From NCBI GenBank assembly GCA_013821985.1, contig PNJQ01000007.1, positions 1-64,000 on the forward strand: a DNA stretch of 64,000 bases, read 5' to 3'. This document shows, piece by piece, positions 43,955 to 52,415 of the stretch. The notes below the pieces were generated by a model that did no database searches, was not told where the DNA came from, and worked only from the letters and a program-made list of their open reading frames with translations. The stretch comes from Opitutus sp. GTDB taxonomy: Bacteria; Verrucomicrobiota; Verrucomicrobiia; Opitutales; Opitutaceae. Positions within the stretch are counted from its first letter, which is position 1, and each line of letters opens with the position of its first letter. The position numbers were made by a program, and so were the translations under genes.

Positions 43955-44864
43955 GGTGATCATCATCGGAGCCGGACCCGCGGGGTTGAACGCCGCGCTG
44001 ATCCTCGGCCGCTGCCAGCGCGATGTGCTCGTGCTCGACTCCGGCAAGCCTCGTAACGCCGCCTCGCGCGCGCTGCACGGCTTCCTCACGCGCGACGGCG
44101 CGCCGCCGATGGACCTGCGGAAGTGGGGCCGCGATGAGATCGCGCGTTACCCGAGCGTGAAATTTCGCGACCTGCCTGTCACGGGCGTCGAGCGGAGCGA
44201 CGGCGGCTTCGAATTGAAGCTGTCCGACAACTCCACTGAACGCGCGCGGCTGCTGCTGCTCGCCACCGGCCGGGTGGATGTCGTGCCGGAAGTCGCGGGC
44301 TTTACGGAATTCTACGGACGCGGCGTGTATCATTGTCCGTATTGCGACGGGTGGGAGCATCGCGACCAGCCGCTGGTGGTTTACGGCCGGAACGATTCTG
44401 CGGCGTCGCTCGCGCTCGGGCTGCTGACGTGGAGCCGGGACGTGACCGTTTGTGCCGATAGTCGGCCGGACTGGAACGCAGAGCGGCAAGTCGAACTCGA
44501 GCGCAACGGCATTGCGGTGGTCGAGAACCAGGTGCGTGCCGCCGAAGGGCACGAACGACTCCAGCGGTTGACTTTCGCGGACCGCGACGCGCTCGCGTGC
44601 TCGGCCGTATTTTTTTGTTCAGATTGCCTGCAACGCTCGACTTTGCCCGAGCGGCTCGGCTGCGAATTCGATGACGACGGCAACGTCCGCTGCCAGCAGA
44701 TGGCGGCGACGAACGTTCCTGGCCTTTTCGTCGCCGGCAATGTGCGCGGCGGCATCCACCTCGCGATCATGGCTGCGGCGGAAGGCGCCGAGGCGGGCAT
44801 CGCAATGAACGAAGCGCTCCTCGACGCCGAACTCGCCGCGGCGAACTCGCCCGCCGCGACCTGA
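43947..44864 (+). CDS. Thioredoxin-reductase-like FAD/NAD(P) oxidoreductase
   Basis: This flavoprotein of 305 residues has the FAD motif IIGAGPAGLNAALILGR at the N-terminus, the redox pair in HCPYCDGWE (about 132-140) and the final FAD motif LFVAGNVRGG. The second nucleotide-binding motif (VVYGRNDSAASLAL) departs from the usual GGGxSA, so the normal NADPH preference is uncertain. It starts at GTG, 8 nt inside the GH2 gene. Reduction of a thioredoxin-like partner or a ferredoxin-dependent variant is possible. Its role in the cluster is unknown. Confidence 0.82.
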   Translation: MHEVIIIGAGPAGLNAALILGRCQRDVLVLDSGKPRNAASRALHGFLTRDGAPPMDLRKWGRDEIARYPSVKFRDLPVTGVERSDGGFELKLSDNSTERARLLLLATGRVDVVPEVAGFTEFYGRGVYHCPYCDGWEHRDQPLVVYGRNDSAASLALGLLTWSRDVTVCADSRPDWNAERQVELERNGIAVVENQVRAAEGHERLQRLTFADRDALACSAVFFCSDCLQRSTLPERLGCEFDDDGNVRCQQMAATNVPGLFVAGNVRGGIHLAIMAAAEGAEAGIAMNEALLDAELAAANSPAAT

Positions 44865-44886
44865 CCGGAAGCGCTATCGCGAGTTT

Positions 44887-44938
44887 TAGGAGCCCGCTTG
44901 CAGGCGATTGTGCGCGGTCGCCTGCGAGCAGGCTCCTA
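44887..44938. repeat. REP-like palindromic element
   Basis: Arms of 21 nt, starting TAGGAGCC and ending GCAGGCGA, pair with TCGCCTGC to GGCTCCTA (2 mismatches) around a 10-nt loop. It resembles the TGTAGGAGC-type REP sequences known from pseudomonads and other bacteria. It lies between converging genes and could act as a terminator or RNA-stabilising element. Confidence 0.7.
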
Positions 44939-44986
44939 CAGGAATTCACTGCAACGCGCGCGAAGCGATGGCTGCGGCGATACGCT

Positions 44987-45577
44987 TCACGCCGCCGTGA
45001 CATTGATGCGGGTCAAACGCGCGGAATCGCGGGACAGTTCGAGCGTGCTGACGGAGGCAAGCGACACCTCGAAACGCTGCCAGTCATCGAGCGGCGCGCC
45101 GCTGAAATAAAGCAGCGCCGCACGGATCGGTTCCGCGTGCGACACGACGATGACCGATTGGTTGGGCAACTCGTCCCGCCAATCGAGCAGCGCGCCGACG
45201 AAGCGCGCCTGCACGGCGAGCATCGTCTCGCCGTTCGGCGCGCGCGTGCCGCTGCGGAAACGGTTAAAGCGTGCGAAGCACTCGTCCGCTGCCAGTTCCG
45301 CCGGCGTGCGGCCCGTCCAATCGCCAAGTTCCATTTCCGTGAACCCGTCCACGACGTCGATCCCGAGTCCTTTGTCGCGCGCCAGCGGCGCCGCGGTTTC
45401 CCGCGCGCGCTCGAGTGGACTGCTGAAAATGCGCGAAATCGCTGCCCGTTCGAACAAGGCCACGAGTCGTTCCGCCTGCGCGCGCCCGCGGTCGCTGAGG
45501 TGAACGCCGGGCGTTCGGCCGGCGAGCACATCGGTGCCGATCTTCTCGGCGTGACGCACGAGGTGAAAAGTCGTCAT
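44987..45577 (-). CDS. Histidine phosphatase (phosphoglycerate-mutase-like) family protein
   Basis: This enzyme of 196 residues has the active-site motif LVRHAEK (His7 phosphorylated). It also has SSPLERARETA, the acid region ELGDWTG and the second catalytic His in VVSHAEPIRA. The family includes many small-molecule phosphatases. It lies downstream of the inositol-phosphate synthase gene on the same strand, so removal of a phosphate from a sugar or inositol phosphate is conceivable; this is inference. A repeat separates the two genes, and cotranscription is not certain. Confidence 0.85.
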   Translation of the reverse strand: MTTFHLVRHAEKIGTDVLAGRTPGVHLSDRGRAQAERLVALFERAAISRIFSSPLERARETAAPLARDKGLGIDVVDGFTEMELGDWTGRTPAELAADECFARFNRFRSGTRAPNGETMLAVQARFVGALLDWRDELPNQSVIVVSHAEPIRAALLYFSGAPLDDWQRFEVSLASVSTLELSRDSARLTRINVTAA

Positions 45578-45596
45578 GGCCCGTTGCCGTGGGGTG

Positions 45597-45620
45597 GGCG
45601 GGCAGGTCCCTCGGCCCGCC
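45597..45620. repeat. 24-nt stem-loop repeat, copy 1
   Basis: The 7-bp stem GGCGGGC with GCCCGCC encloses the loop AGGTCCCTCG. Members of the same family occur at 55812, 55867 and 60963 with other stems but nearly the same loop. Confidence 0.65.
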
Positions 45621-45704
45621 GGGGCTGCCGCCGCGGATCAGACGCGCAGCGGGACCAACCTTCGCCGAGGCTTCGGCTGGCAGGCCAGCGCGTCCACCTG
45701 GGTT

Positions 45705-46913
45705 TCACGGGTGAATGGAGAGCGAAGGAGCGACGGCGCCGTCGGTCTCGACCGTGGTTTCCCCCGCGGGCGCGGGAGGAGTTGCGGCGCTCGCCGGCTC
45801 CTCGCCGCGGATGAACGCGGCGGTGCGCTCGCGCGCGTCGTGGTCGGTGAACTGTTCCGGCGGCGACTTCATGAAGTAGCTCGACGGCCCGGTCAGTGGG
45901 CCGGCGATGCCGCGGTCGAGGGCGAGCTTGATGCAGCGCACGGCGTCGATCACGACGCCCGCGGAGTTGGGCGAGTCCCACACTTCCAGCTTCACCTCGC
46001 ACTTCAGTGGCACGTTGCCGAACGTCGTTCCGTTCATGTGGATGTAGCACCACTTTTGGTCGGCGAGCCACGGCACGAAATCGCTCGGGCCGACGTGCAC
46101 GTCGTCGGCTTTCATCGGCGTGCCGAGCTGGCTGGTGACGGCGTTGGTCTTGGAAATCTTTTTCGAGTCGAGCCGCTCGCGTTCGAGCATGTTCAGAAAA
46201 TCCGTGTTGCCGCCGAAGTTGAGCTGGTAGGTGCGGTCGAGCCGCACGCCGCGTTCGCGGAAAAGATTCACAAGTGCGCGATGCGTGATCGTCGCGCCGA
46301 CCTGCGATTTGATGTCGTCGCCGATGATCGGCAGGCCGCGGTCGCGGAAGCGCTGCTGCCAATACGGCTGCGAGGCGATGAACACCGGGATGCAATTCAC
46401 GAAGCCGCAACCGGCTTCGAGTGCCTGCTCGACATACCACTTCGTCGCCATCTCGGAGCCGACGGGCAGGTAGGAAACGACGACGTCAGTTTCGGTGCGG
46501 CGGAGGATGTTGATGATGTCGTCGGTCGGGCCGGGTGCCTTGTCGATTTTCAGGCTGAGGTATTTGCCGAGGCCGTCGTGCGTCATGCCGCGATGCACCG
46601 GGACGCCGAGGCGCGGGACGTCGGCGAAGCGATAGGTGTTGTTCGGCGCGGCGTAGATCGCCTCACCGAGATCGAGGCCGACTTTGTGGCGGTCGATGTC
46701 GAAGGCCGCGGTGAACTCGATGTCGCGCACGTGATAGCCGCCGAGCGACACGTTCATGAGTCCCGGCACGGTGTCGGTGTCGCGCGCGTCACGGTAGAAG
46801 TGAACGCCTTGGACAAGCGAGGAGGCGCAGTTGCCCACGCCGATGAGCGCGACGCGGACTTTGCGGGTGGAGCGGCGGTGATCGTGACGCGGAGGAGCGG
46901 GTGGACGGGACAT
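45705..46913 (-). CDS. ino1: Myo-inositol-1-phosphate synthase
   Basis: This protein of 402 residues converts glucose-6-phosphate into myo-inositol-1-phosphate with NAD as an internal cofactor. The NAD site is [14 protein letters not shown] (23-36). The conserved segments [56 protein letters not shown] and [17 protein letters not shown] are present. The ~50-residue C-terminal tail rich in Ala, Pro and Thr is an addition. This is the committed step to inositol and marks the cluster as inositol- or cyclitol-related. It is 20 nt downstream of the glycosidase gene. Confidence 0.93.
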   Translation of the reverse strand: MSRPPAPPRHDHRRSTRKVRVALIGVGNCASSLVQGVHFYRDARDTDTVPGLMNVSLGGYHVRDIEFTAAFDIDRHKVGLDLGEAIYAAPNNTYRFADVPRLGVPVHRGMTHDGLGKYLSLKIDKAPGPTDDIINILRRTETDVVVSYLPVGSEMATKWYVEQALEAGCGFVNCIPVFIASQPYWQQRFRDRGLPIIGDDIKSQVGATITHRALVNLFRERGVRLDRTYQLNFGGNTDFLNMLERERLDSKKISKTNAVTSQLGTPMKADDVHVGPSDFVPWLADQKWCYIHMNGTTFGNVPLKCEVKLEVWDSPNSAGVVIDAVRCIKLALDRGIAGPLTGPSSYFMKSPPEQFTDHDARERTAAFIRGEEPASAATPPAPAGETTVETDGAVAPSLSIHP

Positions 46914-46933
46914 GGCTTTCGTGGGTTGAGTTT

Positions 46934-47875
46934 TCAGTCAGTGAACACGAGCGGGGCGTCGCGCTCGCTGGCGACGGAGGCTCTGGCCGGCGCGTAACGG
47001 CGCACCATGCGCGCGCAGAACTCCGCGTATTCCTCGAGGAATTGCGGCGGACTCGTGTGATGCGGTTCGATTCCGCGGTGCTCGGGCGTGAAACAAAACG
47101 TCACGGTCACATCGAACTCGGCGAGCGCTTCCATTTGCCGGTCGAACCAGGCGTCGGCGTTCGGTCGGAAGCTGTCCGCCCAACTCAGGCCGGTGCGGAG
47201 ATGGCGCACGCCGAGCTCGCGCAAGCGGCGCACGCCTTCATCGAGGCGCGGGTCCTCGAAATGAAACCACTGACAGATGCCCAGCTCGGGCGTGAAGCGG
47301 TGAAATTGTCCGTAAGCGGGCTTCTCGGTGCCGTCCTCGCGCACGAGCCCCATGTAGAAATGGCGGTAGTAGGACGAGCCTTCCGCTTCCTTGTGGCGGG
47401 TGGTTGCCGGCCACGCCTTCGGCAAATCGAACAGGCTATACCAATGCACGCGCGGCACGCGGCCGCCGAGCAACTCGGCCGTGCGCTCGAGGCCGAACAC
47501 CTGCACTTCCTCGGCACCGAATGTTGAGATGCCGACCTCGGAAACCCACACCGGGAGATCCGTCACCGCTTCGATCTCGGCGATCTTGGCGGGCCACTCG
47601 TTGAGCTGCCAGTGGTTCCAATCGAGGGGGAATCCGTGCACGGCGACGACGTTCAGGCGCTCCAGGACACCGAAGCGTTGCATGCGCTGGATAAACAGTG
47701 GGTCGATCGGCGAGATGCCGCCGAGCACGCGCATCAGCGCGGGGTTTTCCGCGGCGACGGCCTCGGCGGCGAGATTCACCATCGCGGCGAATTGACGCCA
47801 TTCCGGGTCGTGCTCGGCGAACGCCCAGTGCGACTTGTTGTTCGGTTCGTTCCAAAACATCACGGCTTCGATCAT
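46934..47875 (-). CDS. Clan-A glycosidase-like protein with apparently permuted barrel
   Basis: This protein of 313 residues has no signal peptide. Clan-A catalytic motifs come early: the acid/base Glu10 in MFWNEPNN and the nucleophile Glu113 in [10 protein letters not shown]. Segments that normally start such TIM barrels follow after residue ~195: ICQWFHFED, then [24 protein letters not shown] and PHHTSPP. The order of barrel halves is therefore reversed, as in a circular permutation. Only 44 nt separate its ATG from the upstream gene's stop, so no N-terminal half was missed. It lies between the nucleotidyltransferase and inositol-phosphate synthase genes. The substrate is unknown. Confidence 0.75.
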   Translation of the reverse strand: MIEAVMFWNEPNNKSHWAFAEHDPEWRQFAAMVNLAAEAVAAENPALMRVLGGISPIDPLFIQRMQRFGVLERLNVVAVHGFPLDWNHWQLNEWPAKIAEIEAVTDLPVWVSEVGISTFGAEEVQVFGLERTAELLGGRVPRVHWYSLFDLPKAWPATTRHKEAEGSSYYRHFYMGLVREDGTEKPAYGQFHRFTPELGICQWFHFEDPRLDEGVRRLRELGVRHLRTGLSWADSFRPNADAWFDRQMEALAEFDVTVTFCFTPEHRGIEPHHTSPPQFLEEYAEFCARMVRRYAPARASVASERDAPLVFTD

Positions 47876-47919
47876 AGCATGGAGGGAAGTTGCGCCGGTC
47901 TCCGTCCGGCAGGTTTGGC

Positions 47920-48762
47920 TCAAGGAGCGGATGCAACGGTGCGCTCGGAAGACGTGGTTGGCAGCCGGGCTTCCCGGCGGTGGAAAACGGGCGCTGCGGC
48001 CCGCGTTCCGCCGACCTCGAAGACAGGCGGGGCAGGACTTTCCTGCTGGGCGAGCAACTGCAGCGCCGCCCGATAACCGTGCAGCGTGCCGACATCGACG
48101 TAGGCTTCGCCGGCGCGAACGCCGACCGCCTCGCCGCCGCGCGCCAGCCACGCATTCACAAGCGTGCCGAAATATTCGTCGCCTCGCCCCGGCTCGCACC
48201 ACAGCGCGTGCAGTTCACGCAGCACGCTGCCGGGCATCTTGAAGCCGCCCCAGACCCACGACGAACGCGGCGCGGGCTGCTTCACTTGGATTTCCTCCAC
48301 GAAGCCTGTGTCGTCCGTCACGACCGCGTCGAAAAACTGCGGCTGCTCCACGGGAAAGAGAAGAAACGACAGCACGTCGTCCGGCAGTTCGTTAAAGCCG
48401 TGCGCGGGGAACCAAATCGTATCGGGCAGGCCGACGAGCACGGTCTCGTCCCGGGCAATAAGCGGCAGTGCGCGGAAGATCGCGTCGCACAATCCGGCCG
48501 GCTCGGGTTGCACGGCGTAGGCGATCTCGGCCGCGCCGATGCGACCGCCGTAATAGGAAAGGATGTCGGACTTCTCGCGTGAGATGACGAAGCAGAGTTT
48601 GTTCGCGCCGGCGAGGAGCATGCGCTCCACCAGGTGTTCACTCACGGCGCGGGGTCGTTCGACGCCGTCCTGGAAACGGCTGCCGACCGGCAGCAGTTCC
48701 TTGGAGAACGCGAGCGGTTGGATGCGGCTGCCGGCGCCGGCGGCGGGAATGATGCCCCACAT
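47920..48762 (-). CDS. Sugar-1-phosphate nucleotidyltransferase
   Basis: This protein of 280 residues resembles glucose-1-phosphate thymidylyl/uridylyl-transferases. It has the activating loop IPAAGAGSRIQPLAFSKELL (4-23), the substrate region VGLPDTIWFP and SSWVWGGFKMPG, and a metal-site Asp in VDVGTLHGY. It would make an NDP-sugar (or possibly an NDP-cyclitol) for the glycosyltransferases of the cluster. The C-terminal ~45 residues are low-complexity. It starts 3 nt after the CgeB-type gene. Confidence 0.88.
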   Translation of the reverse strand: MWGIIPAAGAGSRIQPLAFSKELLPVGSRFQDGVERPRAVSEHLVERMLLAGANKLCFVISREKSDILSYYGGRIGAAEIAYAVQPEPAGLCDAIFRALPLIARDETVLVGLPDTIWFPAHGFNELPDDVLSFLLFPVEQPQFFDAVVTDDTGFVEEIQVKQPAPRSSWVWGGFKMPGSVLRELHALWCEPGRGDEYFGTLVNAWLARGGEAVGVRAGEAYVDVGTLHGYRAALQLLAQQESPAPPVFEVGGTRAAAPVFHRREARLPTTSSERTVASAP

Positions 48763-48765
48763 GGT

Positions 48766-49854
48766 TCAGCGCTCCGTGCCCGCGAACTGCGGCGCGTGCC
48801 GCGCTTCGTCGAGCAGTTGTTCCAGTTCCGCGGCGCGATGCGTGGCGGTGTGTTCGGCGAGGACGCGTGCGCGCGCGCTCCGGCCCGCAAACGTGAGTTC
48901 CGCATCGCTCAGATCGAGCAGGCGCAAAACGTCCTCGGGGCCGCGGGCCACGAAGATTTCCTTTTCCGGATGAAAAAATTGGTCGAGGCCTTCCCACCAA
49001 TCGCTCACCACGGGCGCGCCGCAGGCCGCCGCTTCAAACAGCCGGCCGCTCGGACAGTAGCCCATCGCCTTCATGGCGCGGCGCGTGACGTTGAGCGTGA
49101 GCCGCGATGACGAGAAGAACGCAGGGTGTTGGGCCGGTTCGAGGTGTTGCACGAAGAAGATGTTCGGCTGCCACGGAAAGTCCGTCGGGTATTGCGCGCC
49201 GCCGATGAGGAAGCGGCGATGGCGAGCACAGCGCGCCGGCTCGATGAAGAGCGCCTCGAGCGTCCCCTGTCGGTCGGCGGCGTAGGTGCCGAGGTAGGAA
49301 AGATCCGCGAAGAAGCGCGCGTGCGGCGTGGCCGGGCGGTGCACGTCGGGATCGACGCTGCCGTAAAGCGGTGCGACGTGCCGCGCGCCCAGGCGCGTGT
49401 GGAGTTCATCCAGCGCGCTGCCTCCCGTGTAACTGAGCACGAGGTCGTAGCCGGCGAGTCCGTTCGGGCCGAGGTAATCGACGCGCCCGGTCTGCAACGC
49501 GTCGAGCGTCACCGGCGTGTCGAGATCGTAGAAGACGCGCAGCGCGTTCGCTTCGCCCAGCAACTCCGCCGCGGCGAGCGCGTCGGCGCAGTAGGAAGTG
49601 ACAATCGCGGCGTCGGCGTCGGCGAGTTCACGCGCCGCGATTGGGCGCACTTGTTCCCAAGCGGCATAGAAGACAAGGCGGCCGCCGGGCATCTCGTGGA
49701 GATCGCGGTGGGCGGCGTAGTAGGGGCGATCCTGCTCGAAAAACGTCACGTCATGTCCGCGAGCGGCGAGCGCCCGGCAGAGCGCGCGCCACAGCGTGGC
49801 GTGGCCATTGCCCCAGGAGGAGCTGATGGTGAGTCCAAAGATGACGAGCTTCAT
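48766..49854 (-). CDS. CgeB-family glycosyltransferase-like protein (A)
   Basis: This GT-B protein of 362 residues has the N-terminal FGLTISSSWGNGHATLWRAL (5-24), the middle strand LVLSYTGGSALDELHTRLGA and the C-terminal GYCPSGRLFEAAACGAPVVSDWW, typical of the CgeB group (DUF3880 plus glycosyl-transferase-1-like domain). These enzymes are predicted to add sugars to small molecules or proteins; few are characterised. A GGAGG ribosome site precedes ATG 49854. The first gene of the minus-strand string, it is a close paralogue of the gene at 57064 (35 of the first 51 residues identical). Confidence 0.88.
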   Translation of the reverse strand: MKLVIFGLTISSSWGNGHATLWRALCRALAARGHDVTFFEQDRPYYAAHRDLHEMPGGRLVFYAAWEQVRPIAARELADADAAIVTSYCADALAAAELLGEANALRVFYDLDTPVTLDALQTGRVDYLGPNGLAGYDLVLSYTGGSALDELHTRLGARHVAPLYGSVDPDVHRPATPHARFFADLSYLGTYAADRQGTLEALFIEPARCARHRRFLIGGAQYPTDFPWQPNIFFVQHLEPAQHPAFFSSSRLTLNVTRRAMKAMGYCPSGRLFEAAACGAPVVSDWWEGLDQFFHPEKEIFVARGPEDVLRLLDLSDAELTFAGRSARARVLAEHTATHRAAELEQLLDEARHAPQFAGTER

Positions 49855-50325
49855 CGAGTGTTTCCTCCGCTGGCGGGAGCGGCGCCGCGCAGGCGCGTGA
49901 GGGCTTTCAACTGGATCCGCGGCATGTGAGTTGTTGAGTCCGGCGCGCGCCCGCCGGGTTCGCGCGAATCGCGCCGGAAATTGCGGGTCGATTTCTGGGG
50001 CGGTTGCCGGAACCGCGCGCGGGAGGAAAATTTGGGCGCGCGCGAGTTTCGCTCTGCGTGCCGGGGAGCACCGGAAGAGAATCGCCGGACACGGGACGAC
50101 AGAGCTCCCACCAATTTTCACTCTGCGCACGCCGGCCCACGCCTCACCGCCCGCATGAGGTTCGACGTGGGATGCGCGCAAAAAATTCCACGTCGCGCCC
50201 GCCGATCGCAATTCGACCGCGCGGAACCTTTGTAGCTGCCGCGCGACTAGGCCGAAAGTTCTGCGGTCGTCCCGGTGTCGAAGTTACCTCGGCCGGTTCG
50301 CCGCACGCATTCCCTTTATGGCTTT
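49855..50325. other. Divergent promoter region of the cluster core
   Basis: No gene is seen in these 471 nt. It separates the minus-strand string (CgeB-A onward) from the plus-strand string (epimerase onward), so it must contain promoters for both. The middle is rich in GCGCGC and AAATT words. I see no clear palindromic operator or riboswitch. Confidence 0.5.
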
Positions 50326-51447
50326 ATGGCAAAACGCATCTTAATCACCGGCGGAGCCGGATTCATCGGTTCCCATTTGGCGGACAATCTTCTGCAACAC
50401 GGCTACGAGGTGCGCGCGCTCGATTGCCTGTCCTCGCAGGTCCACGGCGAGCACGCGCGCCGGCCCGACTACCTCGATCCCGACGTCGAGCTGCAGGTCG
50501 GCGATGTGCGCGATCCGGTCGCGGTGCGACGGGCGCTCGAAGGCGTGGACGCGGTCTATCATTTTGCCGCGAAGGTTGGCGTCGGTCAGAGCATGTATCA
50601 GGTCGCGGACTACACCGCCGTGAACAACGAGGGCACCGCCGTTTTGCTCGAGGCGCTGATCGAGCGTCCGGTCGAGCGGCTGATCGTCGCCTCCAGCATG
50701 AGCATTTACGGCGAGGGACTTTATCGCACGCCCGCCGGCGAACTCATCTCCGGCGCCGAGCGCGGGCTCGCGCAACTGCAGATGCACGACTGGGAATTGC
50801 GCACGTCGCGCGGCGACACGCTGACGCCGGTCCCCACGCCCGAAACGAAATCGCCTGCGCTCGCCTCGGTTTACGCGCTGGGCAAATACGACCAGGAACG
50901 CATGTGCCTGCTCGTCGGACGCGCCTACAAGATTCCCACCGTCGCGCTGCGCTTCTTCAATGTCTATGGGCCGCGTCAGGCGCTTTCGAATCCCTACACG
51001 GGCGTGCTGGCAATCTTCGCCGCGCGCTATCTCGCGGACCAGCCCCCGGTGATTTTCGAGGACGGGTTGCAGCAGCGGGATTTCGTCAACGTGCGCGACA
51101 TCGCAGAAGGCTGCCGGCTCGCGCTCGAAGTCACGCGGGCCGCCGACAAGGTCTTCAATCTCGGCAGCGGCGAACACTTCACGGTGCGCGCCGTGGCCGA
51201 GCGTATCTCCGCCGCGCTGGGGAAGGAGCACATCGAGCCGCGCATTGCGCAACAGTATCGCGTCGGCGACATCCGGCATTGTTTCGCCGACATTACACTC
51301 GCGCGGCGCGTGCTCGGCTACTCGCCGCAGGTCGCGTTCGACGAGGGCCTCGGCGAGCTCGCCGAGTGGCTGCAGGGTCGCACGGAGAGCGCGCAGCCGG
51401 CCGCCGATGCCGGCACGGAACTCGCCGCGCGGGGGCTGACCGTATGA
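50326..51447 (+). CDS. NAD-dependent sugar epimerase/dehydratase
   Basis: This extended SDR has 373 residues. The NAD motif is GGAGFIGSHLADN, Ser in SSMSIYGEG and the Tyr and Lys in SVYALGKYDQE complete the active site, and the substrate loop is LRFFNVYGPRQALSNPY. It would modify an NDP-sugar, for instance by 4-epimerisation or dehydration. A ~30-residue insertion after SIYGEG, including PAGELISG and MHDWELRT, is larger than in simple galactose epimerases. It is the first gene of the plus-strand string, and its stop overlaps the next ATG by 4 nt. Confidence 0.9.
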   Translation: MAKRILITGGAGFIGSHLADNLLQHGYEVRALDCLSSQVHGEHARRPDYLDPDVELQVGDVRDPVAVRRALEGVDAVYHFAAKVGVGQSMYQVADYTAVNNEGTAVLLEALIERPVERLIVASSMSIYGEGLYRTPAGELISGAERGLAQLQMHDWELRTSRGDTLTPVPTPETKSPALASVYALGKYDQERMCLLVGRAYKIPTVALRFFNVYGPRQALSNPYTGVLAIFAARYLADQPPVIFEDGLQQRDFVNVRDIAEGCRLALEVTRAADKVFNLGSGEHFTVRAVAERISAALGKEHIEPRIAQQYRVGDIRHCFADITLARRVLGYSPQVAFDEGLGELAEWLQGRTESAQPAADAGTELAARGLTV

Positions 51448-52415
51448 CCGGAGGCACCGCTCGCGCCGCCGTCTTGCAGGGCCCGCGCGCCGCCGCGGTC
51501 GAGCGAGCGCCATTGCCGCCGCTCGGCCCGCGCGAGGTGCGCGTGCGCCTCGAAGGTTGCGGCGTGTGCGGCTCAAATCTCCCGGTCTGGGAGGGGCGTC
51601 CGTGGTTCAAATATCCGCTCGCCGCCGGGGCGCCCGGTCACGAAGGGTGGGGGCGCGTTGCTGAAATCGGAGCCGAGGTGGAAAGGATCGCGGTCGGCCA
51701 GCGCGTCGCGGCGCTCTCGTATCAGGCTTTCGCGGAGTTCGATGTCGCCGAGGCATCGAACGTCGTGGTCCTTCCACCGGAGTTGGACGGACAACCATTC
51801 CCCGGCGAGGCGCTGGGGTGCGCAATGAATGTATTCCAACGCAGCGACATTCGCGCGTGGCACACGGTGGCGGTCGTCGGCGTCGGTTTCATGGGTGCCG
51901 TGCTCGTGGCGCTCGCGGCAAAAGCCGGTGCGCGCGTCATTGCGATTTCGCGCCGGCCGTTCGCACTCGAAATCGCGCGGCGCATGGGCGCGACGGAAAC
52001 GATCGCGCTCGGCGAGCGCGCCGCGGTCGTCGGCGCCGTGCGCGAATTGACCGGCGGCGGCGGTTGCGAGCGCGTGATCGAAGCGACGGGCCTGCAGGAG
52101 CCGTTGCACCTGGCCGGAGAACTCACGGCGGAGCGCGGCCGGTTGATTATCGCGGGATTTCATCAGGACGGCCTGCGCGAGGTGAATCTCCAGCTGTGGA
52201 ACTGGCGTGGGCTCGACGTCGTGAACGCGCACGAGCGCGATCCGCGCGCCTATGTCGCCGGCATGCGCGCTGCGGCCGACGCCGTCGCGCGCGGCCGGCT
52301 CGATCCGCGGCCGCTCTACACGGACCAATTCCGTCTCGACGAAATTGCCCACGCGCTCGACGCGATGCGCGATCGCGACGGCGCCTTTCTTAAAGCGTTG
52401 CTCACGTATGATTGA
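51444..52415 (+). CDS. Zinc-type alcohol dehydrogenase (MDR), cyclitol or polyol dehydrogenase candidate
   Basis: This protein has 323 residues. It has the GroES-like fold with Cys and His ligands in CGVCGSNLPVWEG and GAPGHEGWG, and a Rossmann part (VAVVGVGFMGAVLVALA). No structural-zinc cysteine cluster is seen between the two parts, as in some threonine- and sorbitol-dehydrogenase relatives. Size and tight coupling to a Gfo/Idh gene (8-nt overlap) suggest two consecutive redox steps on a polyol such as inositol. The actual substrate is not known. Confidence 0.85.
   Translation: MTGGTARAAVLQGPRAAAVERAPLPPLGPREVRVRLEGCGVCGSNLPVWEGRPWFKYPLAAGAPGHEGWGRVAEIGAEVERIAVGQRVAALSYQAFAEFDVAEASNVVVLPPELDGQPFPGEALGCAMNVFQRSDIRAWHTVAVVGVGFMGAVLVALAAKAGARVIAISRRPFALEIARRMGATETIALGERAAVVGAVRELTGGGGCERVIEATGLQEPLHLAGELTAERGRLIIAGFHQDGLREVNLQLWNWRGLDVVNAHERDPRAYVAGMRAAADAVARGRLDPRPLYTDQFRLDEIAHALDAMRDRDGAFLKALLTYD

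Noticed and set aside
50004-51443. Fusion of the alcohol dehydrogenase with an upstream 480-codon extension
   Set aside because: The extension is out of frame over the epimerase gene; the ATG at 51444 overlaps the epimerase stop as expected for coupled genes.
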